Shown: positions 23,895 through 36,599, counted from the stretch's first letter. The stretch is DNA of 64,000 bases from Portulaca oleracea (GCA_029582165.1 CM055869.1:7162425-7226424); one strand, 5' to 3'. Program-made: numbers and translations. The notes: generated from the letters alone by a model not told the origin.

Positions 23895-24863
23895 AAGGTA
23901 AAAGTGGACATAGCAACTGGTATTTAAAACCAGCAACTATCCTTGTAAGAATCAGCTACTGGCCCATTTGTCCAGCAACTGATTTACTTTTCTCGAACTA
24001 CGATGGCCTGATTCCACACATTGTGGATACGTAGGAAGCTTTCTGAAAAGCCCGGCCCCACCAATTAAAATTTCCCTAATTTTGACTTTCTGTTTTAAAA
24101 GCAACATTGAACTCTCGCGGGTTCAATGGCACTTGAAATAAAATATAAGGCTCGAATTTTCAAAAATCCAAGTTCCAGGAGATCTTTGCGGATTTCCAGA
24201 TGTCAAAATTGGACTTTTTTTTGATTTTAGGTTTTCCCGGTTCATTTCAATATTGGGCCTGTGAACCCTCACAGGATCCGCGCAGATTTTCTTGTTTCAG
24301 GCCTAAGATACTCGCAGTCTATTTTGGAGCCGTTTTGGCCAAATCCGCGCGGATTCCTCCATTTTCTGGGCCAAAGTTTCTTCGGTAATTCTACGCGGAT
24401 TTATGTTTTGACCTGAAAATACCCAGTTTGAGAGCAATTCGGTGTAGATCCGCGCGGATTTATGTTTTTCGTACTTTCTTTCGTTTTCAAATTCTCGCGA
24501 ATCTGTATTACTCAAAATACTCAGCTGATATTTTTTCGAGCAGTTTTGGGGTAGAGTTGCGCGGATTTCACCTTTCCCCCGGCTTGTTTTCTTTCTCTCT
24601 CTCTTTTAGGTTTCCTTCGTAATGCAAAAGTCTGTTCGGATTTTACATTTTTTTTATGTGCAGAAGTTCTCGCAAATTTCACATATATGGTAGAAAATTC
24701 TAGGGAATTTCAAGAAATATGATTCTTTATTATTATTTCCAAACAACAAAAAGAAAGAGCATGCAAATTTATAATTTGCTACTCAAACGTTCATCAGCAT
24801 TCTAAAAAAAAAACACACTTAAAAGGAAAAAACACAAATCTAAAGGCAAGTAGCATCAGTTCT
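23895..24863. other. Noncoding segment between pol stop and antisense gene 1, S2
   Basis: Same content as the S1 segment: agcaact repeats, the conserved post-pol motif at 23994-24039, several GCGCGGAT words (for example 24346-24355 and 24449-24458) and a C/T-rich then A-rich tract before the antisense stop. No gene is seen. Confidence 0.6.
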
Positions 24864-26361
24864 TCAGTCCTGTTTAAGCTTCTTCTCAGCTTCAGGAGCA
24901 ATACTAGACCTTGACCCTTCACCCTGTGAGGATGTTCTTCTGGGCCTCTTTTTGATGTTAGAGTCACTGGGGGCTTTCTCTTTACTTTTCCCAGTGTCTT
25001 CCGGAATCTGTCGAGGTAGAGTGTTGTCAGGTCTAGGTTCCTTGATTGTCACAGGTCTTTCCCTAGGATGTGTTGTAGTAGTTGGGGGGCGATTCCTGGT
25101 TGATAGTGGGTCTATCCCTTTTCCTTCCTGATCTTTCAGCTGTTTCCTAACAGTAGGGTCTTTCTCGATTATCCATTGGCGATATGCCATAGATACATAT
25201 GTGCTTCCTCCTGTTGTAGGGACAGCAAGAGTAGGCCTATTCATCCAGTAGTCTTGCCAAGATCGGACCTTGGAGGCGTCATTAGTGATGACCCTAGGGT
25301 TAGGTGGGATGCAGTCTAGTGAAGGGATCCATTGCTTTCTCCTGATTTGACGCTTGGCTCTTTCAGGGAAATAATAGGTTGTGTGTGTTAAGCCCACAAG
25401 TCTCACGAATGGGCATCGATGGTCGACGGTGACTACTTCTCTTATTCTCCACCAGGTAATGTGCCACTTGACGATCATTTCTTCGACGAACCATTTCAGC
25501 CACTTGTCCGTCGAACGTTCCTTGTGTTTGCGGGCACGTTGGCAAAATTGGGTCATCCGGAAGGTAACTTCGTTCTTTGGGGGCGCCAAGAAGCGGGTAT
25601 GCTCCATCAACCATATCTGCAATTAAATTCCAAAGAAAATCAGGTCCACGCGGATTTTCGAAGACAGAAGTCCGCGCGGATTTGTGAACAGTAAAGTGGG
25701 GAAGGTGCGAAATCCGCGTAGATTTCGGAGAGTTGTAGAAAATTTTTTACCTGAAGCAGCAGGGGGCTTCCTGAAAATTCACCTTCAGGTTCGTTACAAA
25801 GCCGATCAGGCATAGGATAGTCTCAGCTACTATCATTGGTGCTAGATTTTGGTCGTCGCGGAGGCTTTCGCTAATGTTGATCAAAGAAGCAGGACCGCTG
25901 TTTGTGCCGCCATGGTAAAAACAGAAGCCACCTAGTAAGCATAGGATTAGGGCCCTAACTTTTCTCTCAACGTGTTCGCTTCTTTTGAACATGGAAATTA
26001 AGGGCAGAAAGTTCACTCTTTCACCCTCTAAGATTTTCTCTAAGTCATTTCTTTCTAAGCCTAGGAGAGAAGTGTACCTAGGTGAGGTATTTTTGGAGGA
26101 AGTTGGGATGACTGGTGTGGAGGTAAACTTAAAACTTAGTATTGCGCCGAATTCTTCGGGGAGAGGGCACAATTCTTTTTCCCCAAATCTAAACAAATGG
26201 AGTTCAGGGTCCCAGAATTCAGAGGCGGCTCTAAGGAAATCCCACATTAGCCTTACTTGCCTGAGGCTAATTAGGGTGTGTAAGTTGTATCTTTTCAACT
26301 CTTCTTTCTCAGCAAATGAAAGGGAAAGAATCCATTGATCGAGCTCTTTTTGGAAAGACAT
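24864..26361 (-). CDS. Antisense gene 1: two-exon DUF7745/PMD-like protein, copy S2
   Basis: Exon 1 runs 26361 to 25751 and starts MSFQKELDQWIL. It carries FLRAASEFWDPELHLFRFGE at about residue 43, the signature of DUF7745-type proteins related to the plant mobile domain. The intron (25750-25617, 134 bp) has GT-AG ends (CAG|GTAAAA, TTGCAG|ATATGG). Exon 2 runs 25616 to 24864, starts IWLMEHTRF and ends KKLKQD with TGA; its last third is basic and Pro/Thr-rich, perhaps nuclear. Predicted length is about 455 residues. Exon 1 is one base short here (CCGATCAGG against CCGATCCAGG in S3), which breaks the phase; with the S3 base both exons are phase 0. Function is unknown. Antisense accessory genes at this position are known in Tat elements such as maize Grande. 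Confidence 0.72.
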
Positions 26362-27157
26362 GTTTTGAAAGAAGAAGAGTTTGTGGAGTTTTCTATGAAG
26401 GCTGGGAGCACAAAAGCTAGGAGGAAGGTGAGTTTTAGGAGAATTTGCAGATTTTATAGTGTAGAAGTCGAGTCAGATGGAATTCCACGAGAGCTTGGCG
26501 ATGCAGTTTGATAGGAATCAGAGGCTTAGTTGGGAGTTAAGATCCGGTACAAAGTCTGCGCGGATTTGGTAGCTGATGTTGAACAGGACTCAAATGGGAA
26601 TGGCGCGGATTTTTTGAAGAATTCTGGCCCAGATGTGTCGTCGGGTTAGCGGATTTTTGGTAGGTCGGGTCTCGGGCGCGGATTTTTGGTAGGTCGGGTC
26701 TCGGTGGCGCGGATTTTGGTAGGATTTAGGCTTGAATTTAATTGGGCCGATGAAGTGGCGGATTTGGGCCAATTTACAGCGAGATTAGCACGGATGCGAG
26801 CCCAAATCTTTGGGCTCTGGATTTTGGAGTTTTTGGGGATCATATTGAATCTGTGGTTTTGATAATAACATTTGTATATTTTCCGGCTTTGTTCGGAAGT
26901 TGTTTTTGGGATGTTGTAAAAAGCTTGTTTGTCCTTGATAATTTATGGAATTCGTTTATTGACCACAGCTCCGCTCTTGTCTTTGTTTTATGTTGCATTG
27001 CATATGGTTTTGGTTTTTAATTTTAAAATAGACAAAATTAGATAAATAATTAAGAGTGTCCATACATAAGCACTGCATTGCATTCATGTTAAGCATTAAT
27101 AGAGTAAATTGAAAATTCACAGAGTCGATCCTCTAAGCATTATACATGGTCTCTCCC
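26362..27157. other. Spacer between antisense genes 1 and 2, S2
   Basis: Equivalent to 13565-14379. GCGCGGATTTTTGGTAGG-like words repeat between 26600 and 26760. The rest (26830-27120) is AT-rich and nearly identical in the three copies. It may hold the antisense gene 1 promoter and the antisense gene 2 polyadenylation region. Confidence 0.55.
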
Positions 27158-27431
27158 TCAATCATCTTCTTCGTCGGATACCAAGTCTATGTAGGCGGGG
27201 CCCGATGGGCCGTAGCGTCCACCGGGTTGAGGTGTAGGGTTCTGCCCGGTGAGGAAGCTCCATCCTCCGGCCGCCCAAGAAGAAGAAGGCTGATCTTGCT
27301 GATATCCTCCAGGAGTGAACTCATTTTGAGAAGAGCTAGGAGCATCATATGTATGAACTCGTCCAGATTCGTCCACGTGAAAGGAGCCCGGATAATGTCC
27401 TTGCAAAACAGGCGCTTGCAAGACCGGGGTT
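27158..27431 (-). pseudogene. 3' end of antisense gene 2 last exon, S2
   Basis: An open 87-residue tail ending LVSDEEDD and TGA (27158-27160), rich in Ser, Gly, Gln and Pro. It is cut at 27431/27432, where truncated LTR sequence begins. This is the S2/S3 junction and is identical to the S1/S2 junction. Confidence 0.8.
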
Positions 27432-28586
27432 AAGAAACTGCTGACGGTTTTTGACCCAAGGTCGTGAGAATCGCGGATCGAGGCGATATGCAGCGCGATT
27501 TAGCGATTATCGGTTTTTATGAACCCAACTATTTTGGGATATCAGCGCGGTTCTCCTGACGGTTTTTTTTCGTCGTTCTTTATCTATAAATAAGGGGAGA
27601 TGCTTGAGAAGGATGATGAAAAATTCAGTCGAGAATAGCAAAAAGAATTCTGAGGATAACAAAGTGAAACACATTGAGGGTCCATGCGGATTTTTCTTCT
27701 AGACATTTCTGAGTCTCAAGTGGTCAGTTCTAGGTGAAATTTGCAAATACTCGCTTGGAGTTGGCCGGAGCCGCGCGGATTTGGTAGGGCACTTTCTTTC
27801 TTTTTTTTTTCTTCTTTTTCAGTTTCGTTATCATTTGATCAAATTTGTAAAAATGTAATCCTAAGATTAGTCCCCGTCTGCTGTAATTTTTATTTTATCG
27901 GATGTTGGCATCTTTCTTTTATTGTTTGTTTCTGCATGATTAAAATTTTTTATATAATGTGACGGCTTTATTTCTATTCTAAGTTTTCTGAGTAAAAACC
28001 CGACCTAGTAAAGGCCGCTTCGGCGGGCGGTGCAAGGGCATCCCCCTACACCGACTTCTTTACCCCCGGACCCGAGTTTTGGTTCGAGACCGGAGTCATT
28101 ATTTCCTTATTTTGTTAATTTTTACAAAATTAACTGGCGACTCCTCCATTTTTACGGTATCCGCATTAAACTGACTTTCATTTTTTGTCTTTTCGATGCA
28201 TATTGGTTCTCGGTGCTTGAACACCCGGATGGAAGCCACCATGGAACTACTGGAGCTTGGATCCGCGCGGATCTTCACCCAGTAGGCCAATGGAGGTTCC
28301 CATTTGTGGTTCAAATGGGCCGGAGCGGAAAATAATAAATTTTGGCCTAGATAGACCTAGAATCCGCGCGGATTCTATGATTTGTTTTGGCCCATTTTTT
28401 TTTTTCTCTCGAAAATCTTTATGCGTTTCAAAGATCAAGAATAGTTGCGTTGAATCGGATTACCGTAATACGAAAATTCTTTTTTTTTTAAATTTCTTTA
28501 AAATCGTCCCTTAAGAAAATAAGCAACCCTACGTCGAATCGACTTTCCGTGGGGGACCGTGCCCTCCGGGGGCCGCGGGCCCTACA
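27432..28586 (+). repeat. 5'-truncated LTR at S2/S3 junction
   Basis: Matches 2174-3312 and ends CCTACA. The first 150 bp are disturbed relative to the other LTRs (for example 'gatcgaggcgatatgcag' where the 3' LTR has 'gatctgagacgtgtctggg'), again at CTG and CAG sites. The TATA box is kept at 27583-27592 and the palindrome at 28358-28377. Confidence 0.88.
27583..27592 (+). promoter_or_regulatory. TATA box in truncated LTR, S3
   Basis: TCTATAAATA at the same LTR position as the other three copies, followed by AAGGGGAGA. Confidence 0.6.
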
Positions 28587-28587
28587 G

Positions 28588-28606
28588 TGGCGACTCCACT
28601 GGGGAC
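28588..28606 (+). other. Primer binding site, S3
   Basis: TGGCGACTCCACTGGGGAC, identical to the S1 PBS, lies one base after the truncated LTR. Confidence 0.78.
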
Positions 28607-30183
28607 TTATAAGAGGGTAAAAACTTGAAGAGTCGGGTTTAGTTTTTTTTTAAAAAAAAGTTGTCACGTTTTTTTTTTAACTTTAGGCATTATTTGCATT
28701 TCACGGGCCTTCCCCTTCGTCGGGCACACAAGGTACCGTTTAGGAAAATCCTTACTTATCATTTCGGGAAAAACATTAACCATTCAACTCAGGTGGGTCC
28801 ATTTAGACCTTCACCGAGCCGGCGGTTGTTTTTCCCCCTCGTGCCATACTCCTTAATCCACTTGATTAAAAGGAGCAACCCGGGGGTATTAACCTTCCAT
28901 GCACCCCATGGAGGCCAAATACCCGGGACACGAGTTAGGAGCCAGTAGTGAATCGACCCTTAAACTCTAAACGTAGGGCCTTGGTTAGGATTGAACTGCA
29001 TTTGTATGCTATGTGTTTTTCCCTATCCTCGAACCTGAGACCATGCAATAGTGCTTAGAGGAAAAAAGTTAAAAATGAAATTTTTTTTTTCATCTTTTCT
29101 GTTCTGTGTGACGGACCTTGGTTTAGGCCCGACAGTAGGCTTGAGCCCAGAAATCCATGGATTCTGTTGTGATCGACTCTTGTGAGCCTAAATTGGGAAG
29201 GTCGGTGTCTGGTCAGAATTTGGCCCACATAGGACTCAGATCCAGGGAATCCGCGCGGATTCCAGGTTGGGCCGGGTCACATGTGGTCCAAATTCTTCCG
29301 GTTTGTTTTCTTTTCTTGTTTTTTTTTTAACCAGATTCAGGCCCGGTAATAGGCCTGAGCCCAGAAATCCGCGCGGACTTCTGTGGGGCTCGGTCATTGG
29401 CAGGCCTGAATCAGGCTATCTGTGTGTTAGGTGTCGGTCGTTGTTTTTTTTTCCCTTCTTGTTTTGTGTTTGGCTGGGATCTGGGCTTGGTAGTAATTTT
29501 GAGCCCAAAAAAAAAATCCGCGCAGGCCTCACTGGGCGCAAACCCAAGGGATCCGCGGACCCACAGGAGCTTCGGTGTTGCGGACCAGTCGAAGTCGTTT
29601 TGGGTCTTCGTTTGTGTTTGTGTTTTTTTTTTCCTTTTTTTGCATAGAATCTTGGTGTTTTGAGTCCGAAATACATTTGGGCTGTCTAAAGTCGTTGGGC
29701 CTCATGAGATCCACGCGGATTTTGTGAGCGGGCCTACCCTTTGTGTGGTCCAAATGGGTTTCTAGTTCGTTTAGTCCGCTAGATTAATATGTTTAACCCT
29801 TATGAAGCTTCGAGTTCTTTACGGATTCGGTCAGATAAGGCTTAAACATGTTATTTCGAGCTGATCGACGATACGCATAAGAGTTTTATTTGGGTTTCGC
29901 ATATAGTCTTGAGCCTTAGTTCGACTATTCGGAGTTCAAATAGAATTCTTCATTCATTGCATGTTGTGTCTGTAGGAGGGCGTTGAGCTGAGTCTTTGAA
30001 TTCCTCCACCTTTTCGGGCGGGATAGGTTGGTTTCGGGTTTATCAGCGGGGCGAACAGGCGTTTGAAACCTTCGATATTCATTACGGCGATGCGAAGACC
30101 GGGTATCATCCGAGGTGACCAATCGAGGCGAAGGGACATCTGAGGGAGTAGTTGAGAGTTTAGTGATTGATCCATCTGAAACC
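28607..30183 (+). other. 5' leader, S3
   Basis: A full-length leader like that of S2, with the GCCCAGAAATCCGCGCGGA blocks (29360-29390), a T-rich tract near 29315 and a block of Gs and Cs near 29530. No convincing coding sequence precedes the gag ATG at 30184. Confidence 0.65.
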
Positions 30184-31095
30184 ATGTCAAACCCAAATGA
30201 TGACGGCAGCAGGGGTCAACCACACAGTGATGCTGGGGAAGAAGCTGTTCCACCACCACCAGCTCCAAATACTGACTTGGAGCAATTAACCAATGTGATT
30301 CTAAACATGCAAGTTTCGATGAACGCTCAGCTGGAGGCGCAGAACCAGAGAATCGACGCTGTTATCCATGCCATGGAGGAGGCAAAGAACTCAAATGTGA
30401 AGAATCCTCCCATGGGGGAGGTTGATCAATCTGGTAGGGAGAAGGATGGATCGGTCCACGGGATCTCAAATTCGAGATTAGATCGCATCGAGCAGATGTT
30501 GAAGGAATCTACTTTGTTCAACAACCAATTTATGGATGATGTCGGTTTTACACCGGTGCCTCGGGGAAGGCTTCCCCCTAAGTTCAACATGCCAGACATT
30601 AAGTTCCACGGTGTTGAGAGCCCTCATCAGCATGTAAGGAACTTTCTAGGGGCGATGACGCTGAAGGGGGTAGAGGAAGACATCTATCACATTATTTTTC
30701 CTTGGACTTTGGGTCCTGATGTTATGAAGTGGTACAACACTCTCAGTCCAGCCAAGACTACACAATGGAGTTTGCTTTGCAAGGAGTTCTTACATCAGTA
30801 CTCCTACAATGTAGACATGCCAGTCACTTTAAGGGACATGGAATTAGTGAAGCAAGAGGAGAAAGAATCTTTCTCTGACTACTTTGCTCGGTGGAGATCA
30901 AAGGCAGCTCAAATGGTGGACCGACCATCTGAAGAGCACCAAGTAGACATGCTTATTAGAAGTCTACAACCGTCATACAACGCTCATTTGAGGTTTCAAC
31001 CCCTTAAAGATTTCGCTACATTAAGACTGGCTGGGACTAAAATAGAAAGTGAGTTTGCTAAAGGAGTTCTGAAATTGGAAGAACACCTATACTAA
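30184..31095 (+). CDS. gag capsid-like domain block, S3
   Basis: An open stretch of 303 residues from the likely true start (MSNPNDDGSRGQP). Residues 33-70 look like a short coiled coil (LEQLTNVILNMQVSMNAQLE). Residues 150-290 match the Retrotrans_gag fold: VRNFLGAMTLKG, then WYNTLSPAKTTQWSLLCKEF, then ESFSDYFARWRSKAAQM, then LIRSLQPSYNAHLRF. It would build the particle. The upstream frame is open to 30115 without an ATG, so ATG 30184 is chosen; the same start is kept in S1 and S2. Confidence 0.85.
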   Translation: MSNPNDDGSRGQPHSDAGEEAVPPPPAPNTDLEQLTNVILNMQVSMNAQLEAQNQRIDAVIHAMEEAKNSNVKNPPMGEVDQSGREKDGSVHGISNSRLDRIEQMLKESTLFNNQFMDDVGFTPVPRGRLPPKFNMPDIKFHGVESPHQHVRNFLGAMTLKGVEEDIYHIIFPWTLGPDVMKWYNTLSPAKTTQWSLLCKEFLHQYSYNVDMPVTLRDMELVKQEEKESFSDYFARWRSKAAQMVDRPSEEHQVDMLIRSLQPSYNAHLRFQPLKDFATLRLAGTKIESEFAKGVLKLEEHLY

Positions 31096-34000
31096 CAGAA
31101 GTCGGTGGCCATCTGCATCCAACAACAAGGAGCAGGTGAATGCCTTACAACGCTACACGAATACACCCCTATAGACACTCGTGCGCTCAAGCTTTAGGCG
31201 TCTCTTAAGCGAGGAATGATTACTCTTCCCGACTTAAGGCCGGAGCCAAAAGAAGCCACGGAATTGGGGCCGCGTGAGTTACGCAAGTATCATAGGGCTC
31301 GAGGGCACGATCTGAAAGTGCTTTACTTTGAAGAGCAGGATGGAAGAGATGTTTAGGTCAAACAACTACCCTTACCGAAGGCAGCACAAAAACCTAGCAA
31401 CACAAACAATCCACTAGGTTCACTGCATATACACGCCGTGTTTGAGGAATGCGAATGGGATCCCTCGGATTTCATTACTGATGCAAAGAAGTCAACTTAC
31501 ATCATGCATTACTTCACGGAAGGCCATGAGTCAACGGTTTATGGGCTAGTGGAGGAAGATGTCTATGGTGAGCCTCGTGCGAGAGGACCACGGACAACTT
31601 TTGGGATTACGATGGAGACGAGGACTTTTGGGGGAACAAAGAAAGTGCGAGAGGCCAAAACTCGGATGTTACTTTCCTAACAAAGTCGAGCGCCATAATC
31701 ATCAGGAGGCCCTTCCCAAGTCGACCTCAAGATAAGGGAAGGAGAAGGTAGGAGAGGTAGTGATCCCGTTCGGAGGAGGATTTGATGTTGAAGCGATTGA
31801 AGAGATTGAAGATGGATGTTACGGTATGGCAATTGTTGGCGCTTCACAAAAGCACGTGCAAGCCACGATCGAGGCTTTGAGCAAGTTGGAAGTATCACGA
31901 GACTACGCAGAAGAAATAGTATCTTTTGTCACATGGCGGGAATACCATAACTTTTGGTGATGAGGATTTGCCTAAGGAAGGTCTTGCACACAACAAGGCT
32001 TTATACTTGGCCGTGGGTTGTGCGATGGTGATACCTTTAGTATTGGTGGACAACGGATCTGCGGTGAACATCTGTCCATGGAGGGCGGAAGGCTGGGATT
32101 CAATCCCATGACTTACCCGTGAGCCATTCAACTTAGGGCTTACGACAACACTCATAGACGAATATTGGGTTCGATTATGTTACCAATAACTATGGAAGCA
32201 ATATCTAGCAATGTTGAGTTTCTAGTGTTGGATATTCGGCATCATTTAACCTTTTGTTAGGGCGCCTTGGGTTGCACAACAAGCGGTGTCATCTACTTTA
32301 CATCGAAGGTGAAGATGATGGTTAAGAGGCGTGGTAACGATCGAAGGAGAGGAGTTAGCGGTGTAATTACTTGAAGAAACCTATGATCGAGGTAGAACAT
32401 AACTCGAGGGCGAGGAGTTCCACCATTTCGATATCGTAGCTACCTTGGAAGGAAGAAGCACCTTTGGACTTGATCCTTATTCCAACAGGGAAGGTGAACG
32501 CAATTTTGAGCGACATGGATACTTTCGGGTTACCTTTGGGAAGAAGAGCTCGAGGGCCTACATCTTTTCCCTTGACTCAAGGAGGAGCTACCACTTTGGT
32601 TTAGGCTACATTCCAACAGAGGAAGAGAGGAGATTAGCTAAGAAGGTTAGGAGAATTAGGAGAGGTGAGCCAATACCGCTTTATAGCATAAAGCCGTATC
32701 CACTCACGCTTAATGGCCAGTTCATGAGGGAAGGAGATCATTTCCCTTACTTTGGTTTTCCGGAGCCCTACTATTTGAAGAGCAAGGGCATCTTAGTTCG
32801 AGTTTAGAGATCTTCAACATTGCATGCTACTCGAGAGGAATTGTTCACACCGTGAGAGGAGAACAGGACCCCACTAGAATGGACTCATCTAGCGAGGAGT
32901 AACATCTTTGGAATGTTGTTCGGTCAAGAAGCACAGCGAGAGGAGAAACCTGTGGAGGCGCTTTCCTTGGCCCTATCAAGCATGGATTTCGATCCTACTA
33001 AGCTCATCGCTACATGGGGTCAGGAAACCAAGCAAGTCACCTGGACGTCGGCCAAAGGAGACAAGGAGTTTGTGTTAGCTTTAGGAGAATCAATGCTCGG
33101 GTCAGAGTATAGTGTCAATCCTGTTGTTGTTCCCTTTTCTGAGTCTGTCTTAGAGTCAGGTCTTAAGTTCAATCAGTCTGTTGCATCTACTTCTAGGGGG
33201 TCTGTTGAGTCACCTGTTGATGTTCTTGTTTCTGAATTCAATGAAATGAACTCATTTGCTTATGGTTCTTCTTATTCCCCATCCCTGAACTGCTTCGCCT
33301 CTAATGAAAATAATCAAGATGCTGTAAACGAATCAGAAATTCCTAAAGATCTTTTAAAAGCCGTAGAGAAACATGAAAATCGAATTTCCGTAATTGAAGA
33401 AACTATAGAAGTAAACCTAGGTATACCTGAAGAGCCTAAATTAACCAAAATTGGGAAACTTTTAACCATCAGAGAGCAAGAGCACTTTACTCTTCTCTTA
33501 CGAGAATTTGTAGATGTCTTTGCCTGGTCATATCAAGATATGCCAGGTATAGACCGAGAAATAGCTGAACACAGAATTCCGCTTTACCCTGACGGTTAAG
33601 CGAAGCTTAGGCGTATGAAACCGGAGTGGGCGTTGAAGATTAAGGAGGAAGTCGAAGCGATTGAAGGTAGGCTTCATTAGGGTGTCAGAATATCCACACT
33701 GGATAGCTAATGTAGTCTCGGTTCCAAAGAAAGATGGGAGAGTTCGGATGTGCGTAGACTTTAGAGATTTAAACAAGGCAAGTCCGAAGGATGACTTTCC
33801 TTTACCTCATATCGATGTTTTGGTAGACAACACCTGTAGGCATGCCCTTCTTTCATTCATGGATGGGTATTCAGGTTATAACCAGGTTAAAATGGCAGAG
33901 GAGGATATGGAGAAGACGACGTTCATCACACATTGGGGTACATTCTGTTATGTAGTGATGCCATTCGGGTTGAAAAATGCAGGGGCGACTTATCAGAGGA

Positions 34001-34734
34001 CAGCCACCACATTATTGCATGATATGATGCATAAAGAGGCAGAGGTTTACGTAGACGACATGATCATCAAGTCTGTTAACCGTGACACACACTTGGATAG
34101 CCTTAGAAGATTCTTCCATAGGCTGCGGAAATACGGAATGAGGTTGAACCCTCAGAAGTGTGCTTTTGGAGTGACGTCAGGCAGGTTATTGGGTTTTGTA
34201 GTGAGCTCTAGGGGAATCGAGGTTGATCCGGAAAGATCAAGGCGTCTGAGGAAATGCCACCGCCTAAGGCAGAGAAGGAGATAAGGGGTTTTCTCGGACG
34301 ATTGCAATACATAAGCCGGTTCATTTGAAATTAACCATGATTTGTGACCCTATATTTAAGAAGTTGAGGAAAGGGTCAAATCGAGTGGGATGAAAAATGT
34401 CAAGCGACTTTTGACAAAATTAAAGAGTACTTGGCTAATCCGCTGTGTTAGTTCCACGATGCACGAAAAGCCTTTATTGTTGTACTTAACAATCAGTCGG
34501 CAATGGGGCTATGCTAGCTCAAAGATACGATGGTGAAGAGCGAGCCATTTACTACTTAAGCGAAGTTTCTAGAATATGAAGCGGTACTCGACATTGAGAG
34601 ATTATCCCTTGCCTTAGTGTAGCGGCGGAAATTACGTCACTACATGCTTGCGGCATACCGTGCATGTGACGCATTCATGAATCCTCTCAAGTACTTGATG
34701 GAGCGACCAGCGGTCAACGAGAGTAGCTCGGTGG

Positions 34735-35133
34735 ATGGTTATGTTATCGGAGTTCGACTTACAATTTGTTCCACAAAAAGCCATAAAAGGAAGAGATGCA
34801 GATTTTTGTGATTTACCTGTTGAGGAGGCTAGTGAAGAAAAGTTAGATTTTCCCGATGAAGAAGTATTTCAAACACAGAAAGAAACATGGGAAATGTATT
34901 TTGATGGAGCTTCCAATCAAAGTGGATTCGGTGTAGGAATCATTTTGATTTCTCCCGAAGGAGCCCATACTCCTATTTCCGTGAAGTTAGATTTTGAGGC
35001 GACAAATAATGTAGCTGAATATGAGGCATGTATCATTGGCATGCAGGCTGCCGTGGAAATGGACATAAAGTGCATAAGGATATTTGGTGATTCGAGCCTT
35101 ATAATAAACCAGGTTTTGATAAGTGGAAGGTGA
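34735..35133 (+). CDS. Additional aRNase H block, S3
   Basis: This is the undamaged copy of the second RNase H. The catalytic acidic residues are visible in WEMYFDGASNQSG (Asp), NNVAEYEACIIGM (Glu) and IRIFGDSSLIINQ (Asp). The motif continues in the next frame at 35130 with REHNELADALAKL. A plant-derived 'archaeal-type' RNase H after a degenerate Ty3 RNase H is a lineage mark of Tat/Ogre elements. The frame break at 35130 is one or two bases ('aagtggaaggtgaag'). Confidence 0.85.
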   Translation: MVMLSEFDLQFVPQKAIKGRDADFCDLPVEEASEEKLDFPDEEVFQTQKETWEMYFDGASNQSGFGVGIILISPEGAHTPISVKLDFEATNNVAEYEACIIGMQAAVEMDIKCIRIFGDSSLIINQVLISGR

Positions 35134-36599
35134 AGAACGAAGCTTTGGCACCCTACCAGGCTTACGTAAGGGATTTAGCAGAACACTTTGATCAAGTAGT
35201 GTTCACTTATTTACCTCGGGAGCATAATGAGTTAGCTGATGCATTAGCAAAGCTGTCATCCTTGCTAAATATCCCGAGAGGAGTTGTGTCTATGCCGATA
35301 TGCATAGAGAGAAGAAGTCAACCGGCTTATGTTTATTCCTTGGAAGTTTGTGAGATAGACTCGACTTGTTGGTATTATGACATCTACCAATACCTCACCA
35401 AAGGGGTTTACCCTGAGGATTCTACCACAAGATCACAAAGAGCAATCAGACTCTTAGCGTCGCAGTATTGTTTGATTCAGGATCAGTTATACAAAAAGCG
35501 GATATGGGTATCAATTTGCTTTGTTTAGAGCAGTGAAGCTCGAGAACTTGATGAAGGAAGTTCATGGGGAGAATGTGGCCCGCATATGAATGGACGGATG
35601 TTGTCGAAGGTTCAAGGATGGGGTATTACTGGTCGACTATGGAAGCTGACTGTCACGACTATGTAAAACGGTGCTACAAGTGTCAAATCTATGCGAACTT
35701 GCAACACCAACCCCCGTCATTTTTGACCACGTTAACCTCGCCATGGCCATTTTCAGTTTGGGGCATTGATATCATAGGGAAGGTGACTCCTAAAGGAACG
35801 GGAGGACATGAGTATGTGCTTGTAGCCATTGACTACTTCACAAAATGGGTGGAAGCGGCATCCTATGCAAAACTAACTTCTAAGCACGTAGCCAAATTCA
35901 TACTTAGAAACATAATATGCCGTTATGGGGTTCCACACGAATTGATAAGTGATAATGGGGTTCACTTCAAGAAAGAGACGGCGGAATTGTTAGCAAAATA
36001 CAAGATCCAACATCATAGATCTTCGGTATATCGACCTCAGACCAATGGAGCGGTTGAGGCAGCTAACAAAAATCTCACTAGGATAGTAGAGAAAATGGCT
36101 TCCTCTTATAAGGATTGGCCTGATAAACTACCTTTTGCCTTATGGGGTTATCGAACTTCTATTCGTACATCCACCGGAGCAACTCCTTACTCCTTGGTAT
36201 ATGGAATGGAAGCGGTATTGCCAGTAGAGGTAGCAATACCTTCATTACGGATTATAGCGGAGAGTCAGATTCCGGAAGCGGAATGGGCTAGGGCTAGGTA
36301 TGAAGAGTTAGTCAGCATTGATGAAAGGAGACTCAGAGCCATGCACAATGTCGGATATGCAGTCGTGTGTCGGGGCATTTAATAAGAAGGTCAAACTAAA
36401 AGACCTTGGAGAGGGTGACATGGTTTTGAAGGAGATCGGGCACCTATTCGGGACCCAGAGGAAGTTTAGGCCCGATTGGATGGGACCTTACATCATAAAG
36501 GAAATTCGTCCCGGAGGGGCGGTAAGATTAGTAGATTTGGAAGGAGAAGAATGTGTTCAGCTGACAAACTTAGATCAACTTAAGAAGTTTTATGCGTAA

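Larger units (their letters stand above)
14653..27431 (+). repeat. Tandem unit S2 (second copy)
   Basis: A head-to-tail copy of S1 beginning at the same LTR position (AAGAAACTGCTGACGG) and ending at the same point in the antisense gene 2 exon. It is 12,779 bp long and holds the longest open stretches of gag-pol in the array. Confidence 0.9.
30184..36599 (+). pseudogene. gag-pol: gag-pol polyprotein, copy S3 (intact gag start, damaged middle)
   Basis: The ATG at 30184 opens the best gag start of the three copies, and the stop is TAA at 36597-36599. Good blocks are 30184-31095 (gag), 32590-33599 (G-patch and linker), 33661-34250 (RT), 34735-35528 (aRH) and 35700-36340 (integrase). Bad blocks are 31085-32580, 34230-34720 and around 36350. 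The bad blocks fall where S2 is good and the other way round. This is the strongest argument that one long frame underlies all copies. Confidence 0.85.
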
